Positions 62,424-64,000 of a DNA stretch of 64,000 nucleotides are shown here, one piece after another. A model generated the notes under the pieces. That model had not been told where the DNA came from and ran no database searches. It worked only from the letters and a program-made list of their open reading frames with translations. Origin of the DNA: Actinoallomurus soli (GTDB lineage Bacteria > Actinomycetota > Actinomycetes > Streptosporangiales > Streptosporangiaceae); assembly GCF_024055715.1 (NCBI RefSeq), contig NZ_JAMXMV010000001.1, forward strand, positions 434,001 through 498,000, written 5' to 3'. Within the stretch, counting starts at the first letter, position 1, and every line of letters starts with the position of its first letter. Both the position numbers and the translations under genes were made by a program.

Positions 62424-64000
62424 CCTCCCGGCGTGGCCGCGGACCGGCCGCTCCTTCCCCGCCCGGAGGTCCGCGCCGCACGAGCGGCCCCGGGCAGACC
62501 GGCCGTGGCCAGGGTGCCCGTGGGCAGGGCGCCCGTGGCCAGACCGGTCGTGGGCAGGCGTCCACCGGGCGTCCGAGCGTCCGGGGCGGCGCCGACCCCG
62601 CCGCCCGGCGTGCCCGCGGCGGCCGCCCGCCGGGCCCGCCGCGACGGCCGGCGCTGCTGCGGCGCCGCATCGTCCGGCGTGACCCGATCAAGCGGCTGAA
62701 CGTCGGCCTGCTGCTCGTGGCGTTCGTGCTGTCGCTGTTCGCCGGGCGTCTCGTCCAGCTCCAGGGCCTGGAGTCGAAGGGCTACGCCGAGGCGGCCATC
62801 CGCCAGCGGCTCAACCGGGTCCCGCTGCCCGCGGTGCGCGGCGCCATCACGTTCTCGCAGGGCCAGCCCATCGCCGAGACCGTCGACGCCCGCGTCATCT
62901 ACGCCGACCCGTCGATGATCCAGCAGTACGAGCAGAAGAACCACACGGACCTCCGGAACAAGATCGCGACGACGCTCGCGTCGATGTTCGGGCTCGACCC
63001 GGCCACGCTGCTCAAGAAGCTCACCCCCCGGTCGAACATGGACCGCTACCGGGAGCTCATCCACCACGTCCAGCCGGACCGCGCCCGCATGGTGACCGCG
63101 ATGAACCTCCCCGGCATCGGCACGCAGCAGGAGTACCGCCGGGACTACCCCGGCGGCTCCCTCGCCGCGAACGTCGTGGGCTTCGTCAACGCGGCGGGCG
63201 ACGGCGCCGCGGGCCTGGAGTCCAGCATGAACAAGCTGCTCAAGGGCCGCAACGGCTGGCAGAAGGTCGAGGTCAGCGAGAAGGGCCAGCGGATCCCCAT
63301 GGGGGAGGACCAGCAGCTCAAGCCGATCCCCGGCAAGGGGCTGCGGCTGACCCTCGACCAGGACATCCAGTGGAAGGCGCAGGACGCGATCGCCAAGCAG
63401 GTCAAGGCGACCAAGGCCCAGAGCGGCAGCGTCATCGTCATGGATCCCCGGTCGGGTCAGATCCTGGCGATGGCGACGGCGCCGTCCTTCGACCCGGCGA
63501 ACTACGGCAAGTACCCCGAGAGCGACTGGGGCAACCGGGTCGTGCAGGACGACTTCGAACCCGGCAGCACCAGCAAGGTGGTCACCGCCGCGGCGGCGCT
63601 GGAGGCCGGCCACGTCACGCCGGACACCGTGTTCGACGTGCCGGACCACATCACGAAGTTCGACCGGACGTTCCACGACTCCGAGCCGCACAAGACCGAG
63701 CCCCTCACCTTCGGGGGCGTGCTCGCCAGGTCCAGCAACGTCGGCACCATCATGGCCAGCGACCGGCTGTCGCCGACGCAGCTCTACCAGTACATGCGGG
63801 CGTTCGGGTACGGCCAGGAGACCGGGATCGGCCTGCCGGGCGAGGCGGCCGGCTCGCTGAAGCCGCCGAGCCAGTGGTGGGGCACCGACCGCTACTCCCT
63901 CGCGTTCGGCCAGTCGGTCTCGGTCAACGCGCTGCAGGTCGCCAGCGTCTACGCCACGATCGCCAACCACGGGATCCGCGTGACCCCCAACCTCGTCGCC
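62420..64000 (+). CDS. ftsI: Division penicillin-binding protein FtsI, 3'-truncated by window
   Basis: Class B penicillin-binding protein (septal transpeptidase), 527 codons inside the window with the end missing. GTG overlaps the ftsL stop. The N-terminal cytoplasmic tail of about 90 residues is Arg/Gly/Gln-rich; a transmembrane helix follows (LNVGLLLVAFVLSLFAGRLV), then the PBP dimer domain (VPLPAVRGAITFSQGQPIAE) and the transpeptidase domain. The catalytic STSK is at 383-386 and the SSN motif at 438-440; the KTG motif would lie beyond the edge. Confidence 0.94.
   Translation, partial: MTSRRGRGPAAPSPPGGPRRTSGPGQTGRGQGARGQGARGQTGRGQASTGRPSVRGGADPAARRARGGRPPGPPRRPALLRRRIVRRDPIKRLNVGLLLVAFVLSLFAGRLVQLQGLESKGYAEAAIRQRLNRVPLPAVRGAITFSQGQPIAETVDARVIYADPSMIQQYEQKNHTDLRNKIATTLASMFGLDPATLLKKLTPRSNMDRYRELIHHVQPDRARMVTAMNLPGIGTQQEYRRDYPGGSLAANVVGFVNAAGDGAAGLESSMNKLLKGRNGWQKVEVSEKGQRIPMGEDQQLKPIPGKGLRLTLDQDIQWKAQDAIAKQVKATKAQSGSVIVMDPRSGQILAMATAPSFDPANYGKYPESDWGNRVVQDDFEPGSTSKVVTAAAALEAGHVTPDTVFDVPDHITKFDRTFHDSEPHKTEPLTFGGVLARSSNVGTIMASDRLSPTQLYQYMRAFGYGQETGIGLPGEAAGSLKPPSQWWGTDRYSLAFGQSVSVNALQVASVYATIANHGIRVTPNLVA
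62498..62557 (+). repeat. Four 15-bp repeats coding (T/G)(G/A)RGQ
   Basis: Four in-frame 15-bp units start at 62498, 62513, 62528 and 62543 in the ftsI 5' region, each ending CGTGGCCAG or CGTGGGCAG and encoding x-x-R-G-Q. They build the basic cytoplasmic tail of FtsI. Confidence 0.85.

Overview
The window is 64 kb of very GC-rich, densely coded DNA with many GTG and occasional TTG starts, 4-nt start/stop overlaps and frequent starts that sit directly behind a TANNNT box. The gene families (MraZ next to a MoxR/DUF58/transglutaminase cluster, DUF3040, F420-type oxidoreductase, SARP, MmyB-type and PucR regulators) point to a chromosomal segment of a filamentous actinomycete, most likely Streptosporangiales/Thermomonosporaceae. 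The genus is an inference. No rRNA, tRNA, CRISPR array, prophage or antibiotic gene cluster was seen.

Layout. 1-5.9 kb: an FMN riboswitch followed by ribD-ribE-pnuX-ribBA-ribH, then hisG and a PH-domain membrane protein; hisE, often found between ribH and hisG in relatives, is absent. 6-13.2 kb: accessory redox and metal genes (SARP regulator, manganese catalase, NRAMP Mn transporter, MmyB-type regulator with a divergent aldo/keto reductase, an orphan nuoB, a LysR regulator). 13.2-18.8 kb: an F420/NADP-type reductase and HxlR pair, then a molybdenum-hydroxylase maturation set (CoxD-like AAA ATPase, CoxE-like vWA protein, XdhC, MocA-like cytidylyltransferase) without the hydroxylase itself. 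18.8-26 kb: lyase-like DUF6986 protein, aldose epimerase, DUF2877/AllH-like protein, PucR regulator and UraA-type permease, probably a nucleobase or ureide utilisation locus. 26-30 kb: TSUP permease, GNAT, and a second-type folD cut in two by a 1334-bp tnpB-only IS200/IS605-like element whose ends and empty site can be read directly. 30-33.3 kb: deoC, an aldehyde dehydrogenase and a shortened ALDH relative. 33.4-44.3 kb: PadR, two paralogous secreted polysaccharide deacetylases, TetR and NAD(P)H-binding protein, FKBP, DsbA-like protein, APC permease, nitrilase-family hydrolase, aminotransferase, SseB, prepilin peptidase and a secreted repeat protein. 44.4-45.1 kb: a vapBC toxin-antitoxin pair. 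45.1-52.5 kb: the aroC-aroK-aroB-aroQ shikimate operon, an LLM oxidoreductase, pepQ-efp-nusB and a methyltransferase. 52.5-64 kb: dinB, DUF3040, a leftward MoxR-DUF58-transglutaminase operon, and the rightward start of the division/cell-wall cluster mraZ-rsmH-ftsL-ftsI, which runs off the right edge.

The most notable non-coding structure is a set of three unrelated tandem-repeat arrays (17-bp x4, 45-bp x3+, 36-bp x3+), each beginning at the stop codon of the gene upstream. The 36-bp array consists of decayed copies of the next gene's own start region, and its last copy appears to have become that gene's promoter. Other clear signals are an MraZ operator with four GTGG repeats at exact 10-bp spacing over the mraZ promoter, a structured leader before rsmH, several long perfect hairpins between convergent genes, and a family of candidate leaderless starts.
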